From assembly GCF_000471905.2 (NCBI RefSeq), contig NW_006500065.1:3033287-3097286 (forward strand): 64,000 nt of DNA. The letters are read 5' to 3'. The DNA is from Amborella trichopoda. Its lineage: Eukaryota > Streptophyta > Magnoliopsida > Amborellales > Amborellaceae. A model generated the notes under the pieces. That model worked only from the letters and a program-made list of their open reading frames with translations. It was not told where the DNA came from and searched no databases. The position numbers were made by a program, and so were the translations under genes. Positions 59,930-64,000 of this stretch are shown here, one piece after another; position 1 is the first letter of the stretch, and the number at the start of each line of letters is the position of its first letter.

Positions 59930-60340
59930 AAATGGAATTTTGTGATATCCCCAAATATATGTCATGCTTAGGCAAACAAATTGCCATAAAATGGTGGGAC
60001 GTCTTTGTCTACCATAATATTGAACTAGGCAATATACAGCTCAAACGAATCCCATTAGCATATGGCTCTCATTCATACTCCAACCCAAATAGTCTAGCTG
60101 AATATGGCTCTCATTCATACTCCAACCCAAATAGTCTAGCAGAATATATTACCATAATGAAAAAGCAAAATCCCAGAGCCACCAAAGAAGAGCTAGAAAA
60201 ATAACTACTGAAAATATTTAAAGAAGAGGCAGAAACTGCCAGCACACCAAGCACTCCCGAAATAGAAATACCACTTGATACACCAGACCCATCAGGACAT
60301 GGAATATCCCAAAAACATACCTTGTATTAACCCAATATGG
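59930..60340 (+). pseudogene. Pararetrovirus polyprotein C-terminus (variant B)
   Basis: Frame with IAIKWWDVF and QNPRATKEELEK and an acidic Thr/Pro/Glu tail, parallel to 50770-51103. A 42-bp unit (14 residues, starting YGSHSYSNPNSL) is duplicated in tandem at 60061 and 60103. A TAA at 60202 interrupts the tail. Confidence 0.6.
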
Positions 60341-60376
60341 ATACCATAATATTTATGATATGACATAAATATTTAT

Positions 60377-60562
60377 GATATGACCCAAAGCAAAGATGTG
60401 ACCCAAAGCAAAGCTGATGTGACCCAAAGCAAAGTTGATGTGACCCAAAGCAAAGCTGATGTGACCCAAAGCAAAGCTGATGTGACCCAAAGCAAAGCTA
60501 ATGTGACCTAAAGCAAAGCTGATGTGACCTAAAACAAAGCTGATGTGACTTAAAGCAAAAGC
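60377..60562. repeat. 21-bp tandem array upstream of variant B promoter
   Basis: Nine units of gatgtgacccaaagcaaagct type starting at 60377, 60395, 60416, 60437, 60458, 60479, 60500, 60521 and 60542. The first spacing is 18 bp, the rest 21. Read inverted it is an open (LGHISFA)n frame, an artefact. Confidence 0.95.
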
Positions 60563-61382
60563 AAAATAGATGTGACCCAGATTTGACCCAAATAAAGATG
60601 CTCGAGCCACCGACAAAGCCACCTGTCATCAGAAATTCCACCTGTCTCCACAAAAGATGCTCCAACCATCTCATCAACCGGTCTTTTACAACTAAAGCAA
60701 GATTCCCGAAGATAAGGATGAATGATCTTCTACAACCATGACCAACCACGTGGCACCCACATACATCTCTTACTTCTCTATAAATAGGGGAGGAAGAGAA
60801 ACATTTAGTACAACTTCTCCTCTGAGAGAACAGCGTCGCTTCTCATCTCCTCCCATTTCTCTTCTCTTTTAAACCATCTATGTGTGACTGTAACTTAAAA
60901 GCCTTACCAGATTATTACTCAGACGAGTGAAAACTATTATGCAGTTACTGTATCTGCACTCTGTAAGTTTTATGAGTCGCTTTGATTTTTAGCTGTTAAG
61001 TATGAGTCTGTAACAGTTTGTTATTTTCAAGTTTACTTCAGTCTGTAACAAGTTTGCTTCAGTTTGCTTCACGTTTGTAATAGTTTATAGTTGTTATGAT
61101 AATACGTGTTGTATGTAGCATAAAGATATATCAAACTACTTATAATACATGGGTTACTATTGATATTACTCCTGTATCTCTCATCATTATTATAGTATTA
61201 AGTCTCTATTTCGGTTATCTAAGACTGATAGTATAGAATCTTTATTAAATATGTTATTAAATATGTTAAAATTGTTTTATGGTTAGAATGATGGGTAGAT
61301 TATTTGTAGATTGGTAGATCCTTGTTAAAATTAAGGGTAGATTGGTAGATTAAATGGTAGATTGGTAGATCTTGGTTAGAAT
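60563..61382 (+). promoter_or_regulatory. Pararetrovirus promoter and leader (variant B)
   Basis: G-box CACGTG at 60747-60752, TATAAATA at 60779-60786 followed by aggggagg, then a leader of about 600 bp to the primer site at 61383. Compact promoter-leader-primer site order as in caulimovirids. Whether it is still transcribed is unknown. Confidence 0.7.
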
Positions 61383-61396
61383 TGATATCAGAGCCA
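61383..61396 (+). promoter_or_regulatory. tRNA-Met primer-binding site, variant B
   Basis: tgatatcagagcca, one base from the initiator tRNA-Met complement, about 215 bp before the movement-protein ATG. Confidence 0.7.
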
Positions 61397-61609
61397 AACC
61401 ATAGTCTTCTTTAAATAATATCCAAAAAATATTACTACTAAGAGTAATACCTTAGGAGAAAGAAACCTAATTAAATTCCTTCATTAGAGAAAGTTGGTCC
61501 GAGAGTTGAGGTTAGAAAGCATCCAGTCAAAAGACCGTTAAGGCCAGGAGAGCCGCTGAGGTCAAAAGGACATAAGAGATAGCTAAGAACACTCATCCGC
61601 AACCTAAAA

Positions 61610-62287
61610 ATGGAGAATTTTATTAGGAATCTATCAAATAAAGCATTACCAGAAACTAGTAATATTCTAAGGATAAAAAATAAAGAAGAGATAGTAATAG
61701 ATAGTATTGAAAACCAAATACAGAACTGGAATATACCTAAAGTCCCTATAAGTGATATATATAAGAAATGATATTTTAACTTCAAAGTAGGATATGCTAT
61801 AAAAACCGTAGAACAAACTTTATCAGTAACAAGTACCCAGGAACATTTTTTGCTATTAAGTAATAAAATAATACAATCTCATAATGATAAAAGTTACAAT
61901 TACCTTCATATAGGTTTAATACAAGTAGCTATTAAACCATTAACCAGGTTAGGACTTAATAATTCAATATTAGTATGTTTAAGAGATACTAAACATAATA
62001 TGTTTAATGATTCCTTATTAGGCATGGTAGAATCTAGTTTATGTAATGGTCCAGTATACTTTAACTGCTTCCCAAATTATTCTATGTCATTAAAAGATCC
62101 AAATATCCTTAAGGTATTAACTCTAAACCTGAAAGCCCAAGGGTTCGATATGATCCCAGGATCTCAGAATTTAGCCATAGTATATAGAATATATTACAAA
62201 GTTATGACCACATTATGCCCTAATGTTTTACAACATGATACAAGAGGAAAAACAATACTTTTCCAAACCAATATTGAAAAACTCTAA
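61610..62287 (+). pseudogene. Pararetrovirus movement protein remnant (variant B)
   Basis: Starts ATGGAGAATTTTATT (MENFIRNL) and has LHIGLIQVAIKPLTRLGLNN and GPVYFNCFPN blocks. A TGA lies at 61768-61770 (about 53 codons in), and the last third is lost to a frame change near 62280 (the downstream frame continues from 62223). Sequence differs from variant A throughout. Confidence 0.8.
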
Positions 62288-62289
62288 TA

Positions 62290-63285
62290 CTATTATACAA
62301 AAAACCATAGAATGGTCAGAAATTACTCTACCAGAATCATGGTCAATCTACAATGAAAATCATCAGTACCAAGCCCCAAGAATAAATAATATTCCAAAAA
62401 GAATATTAGAAAATCCTAATGGTCACCAACAATAGAAGAAATAACAGTAAAGATGATTCTGAAATAAAATCATCTACAAAACCTATAATAGAATTACCAA
62501 GAAGTTCTACTTCTTCTATAAATCCAAACTTAGAAAATCTATATAGAACAAGAGAAAATATTATCATCCCACAATATAGGTCCATAAAAAAATCTGAACA
62601 AAAAATAACTAACTCAGAAATGGATTTTCAAGTCTTAACTCTAACAGAAGAAAAAAGACTTAACAAACAATTTATAGAACAAGATTACTTATCTGAAGAA
62701 AATAAGAACTTGGTATAAAAAACATTTTCAACCTAGATTGGTAGAATTATTTCATATAAAGTACAATAAGGCACAAAAAAGAGAACGATATAACAAAGGA
62801 TTTTTTGTCTGGTTAAAAGAAATATGTAGAGAAAGAAAAATACATATTTCTAATTTTGAAATAAATACAATACAAAATCAATATGCTTCATATGAAACAA
62901 CTGAAGGAAATACAATGACAAGTATTCACCCTCCTGAAAAAAGTATTCTTATAAAAGGATCAAAACCAGAATTAAAATTAGAAACAAAGGCTACACCATA
63001 TAAAATGACTACATGAGAAATAATACATAAAGCTGAATTAATTCCACATGTAATAGAACAAAATAACTATATAAATTTATATATGCAATCTTTAGGAAGA
63101 TAAGCATCCAGAATTGAAAATATGTTAAGACCTGTACCTATAAAAGAAACCACAAATGTTTTATTTAAACCACCTCCATCACTTGATAAAGAAAAATTTA
63201 ATTTTGGAGAAGATAATAAAACCCTAATGGATCAATTAATATCAAAATTATCTAAATTAGAAATTAAAGAGAAAACTTTAAATTA
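62290..63285 (+). pseudogene. Pararetrovirus polyprotein N-terminal region (variant B)
   Basis: Broken frames (62419-62718, 62738-63016 and later) with IELPRSSTSSI, an EQDYLSEENK block and TSIHPPEKSI that align in order with variant A at 54178-54768. Stops at 62716, 63014, 63102 and 63288 interrupt. Confidence 0.65.
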
Positions 63286-63636
63286 TTAGACATTATGAAA
63301 CATATGACCATGTATGCCTCTGCGTGCAAAATGGTAGGCAACCATGATCAAGAGGTCGCCAAAGCCATTGTTTGTGGTTTCACAGGATGGCTTCGAGGTT
63401 GGTGGGATTTCCACTTACCTGAAAATACAAAACAAAAAATTTTGAATAATACTCGCCAATGGACTGTTAAAAATGAAAATAATCAAGAGGTCCTATATTC
63501 CGAAAGTGATGCTGTTAATACTCTCATTTACACCATCACACTTCATTTTGTGGGGAGTACAGCCTTACTTGAAGCCCGATTTGAAGATTTGTTATCTAAT
63601 TTAAGATGTCCAACCCTATCCCATTATAAATGGTAC
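63286..63636 (+). pseudogene. Pararetrovirus coat-region fragment (variant B)
   Basis: MKHMTMYASACKMVGNHDQ through LSNLRCPTLSHYKWY, 117 codons open, then an abrupt join to inverted RNase H sequence at 63637. Confidence 0.8.
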
Positions 63637-64000
63637 GAACTATGGAAAGTATTTCTTTTTTCACAGTAGAATAATTTTTTTGAGTAGAGTTCCAAGCTTT
63701 CGAAGTATAGCGGACTAATTGTTCATTAGAGTTTATTCGTTGTTTTAAAATACCTCCTAATCCTAATTCAGAAGCATCACATTCTATTATTTTGAAAGCA
63801 TTAGGATTCGCTAGATTTAAACAAGGTAATTCTTTAGCTTTAATTTTTATTTTCTTTATAGCTTGAGTATGTTCCTCTGTCCATTTAGGAGGATTCTTTT
63901 TAAGCCGTTCATATAATGGTTTAGCATCTATAGCCAAATTTTCATAAAAGTCTACTATATAATTTAAACATCCTAAAAATCTTTGTAATTCGGTTTTGTA
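63637..64000 (-). pseudogene. Pararetrovirus RT-RNase H fragment, runs off window
   Basis: Minus strand from 64000: LQRFLGCLNYIVDFYENL (RT end), KKNPPKWTEEHTQAIKKIK, then the RNase H start with ECDASELGLGGIL and KNYSTVKKEILSIV. This is the caulimovirid RT-RNase H connection. It is the only polymerase sequence in the window; open to the window edge. Confidence 0.85.

Larger units (their letters stand above)
50166..64000. mobile_element. Endogenous pararetrovirus (Caulimoviridae-type) cluster
   Basis: A 14-kb block of integrated viral pieces in both orientations. Recognised modules are 30K-type movement protein, coat region with CCHC finger, protease-RT linker, RNase H, polyprotein C-terminus, promoter/leader and tRNA-Met primer sites. 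Two variants differ clearly in sequence: A at 50.2-57.3 kb and B at 57.9-64 kb. Every frame is interrupted, deleted or truncated, and no RT core is present within the window. Several block edges coincide with (TA)n runs, a known preference of endogenous plant pararetroviruses. Confidence 0.85.

Noticed and set aside
60353..60622. Open frame of (LGHISFA)n repeats on the minus strand
   Set aside because: Reverse reading of the 21-bp promoter array; no start context or family.
1..64000. CRISPR array, bacterial operon, or tRNA/rRNA genes
   Set aside because: The tandem repeats lack spacers of array type, the genome is plant nuclear, and no tRNA or rRNA gene could be recognised by eye.

Overview
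This is nuclear DNA of a flowering plant. Two conserved plant genes with long introns sit among nested LINE, RTE, hAT, Ty3/gypsy and Ty1/copia remnants, and the last 14 kb is a rearranged cluster of endogenous pararetrovirus (Caulimoviridae-type) sequence. Three runs of N (19759-19778, 34856-35015, 51226-51805) are assembly gaps. The species cannot be fixed from the sequence. The long, transposon-filled introns are unlike a compact genome such as Arabidopsis.

Layout. 1-5690: a decayed L1-type LINE ORF2 (5' end outside the window), split by a 2250-bp hAT element with a perfect 8-bp target duplication. 5700-8786: no exon seen; it holds a 530-bp hAT deletion derivative and a fragment. 8787-21378 (+): the C-terminal two thirds of an RRP6-like 3 (RRP6L3) gene in four exons (HRDC domain, conserved middle, Cys/His cluster, tail). 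Its intron after the second visible exon carries a 1976-bp hAT element with three BED zinc fingers on the other strand. Its 7.15-kb last intron carries another hAT-like element and two RTE tails, and the stop codon lies on a 58-bp exon at 21321. 23170-45168 (-): a complete AXR1 gene (NEDD8 E1 regulatory subunit), 14 coding exons, 523 codons, placed tail to tail with RRP6L3. Its tenth intron (12.1 kb) holds a full-length but dead Ty3/gypsy element (27727-33548) with LTRs and a tRNA-Met primer site, plus LINE fragments. 45300-50160: LINE ORF1/RNase H remnants, local tandem duplications and AT-rich sequence without genes.

50166-64000: pararetrovirus cluster. At least two sequence variants are present (about 50.2-57.3 kb and 57.9-64 kb). 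Each is broken into movement-protein, coat/zinc-finger, protease-RT linker, RNase H, polyprotein C-terminal and promoter/leader pieces, joined in both orientations. Two inverted repeats stand out: the primer-site plus movement-protein region (53.1-54.0 kb against 56.2-57.0 kb) and the promoter/leader (57.9-58.75 kb against 60.57-61.3 kb). All reading frames are interrupted or incomplete and no complete polymerase is present, so this is a viral fossil locus, though one that could be read as hairpin RNA.

The two host genes are functionally unrelated (RNA decay/silencing and the NEDD8 pathway). Everything between their exons is repeat-derived or unassigned intron sequence.
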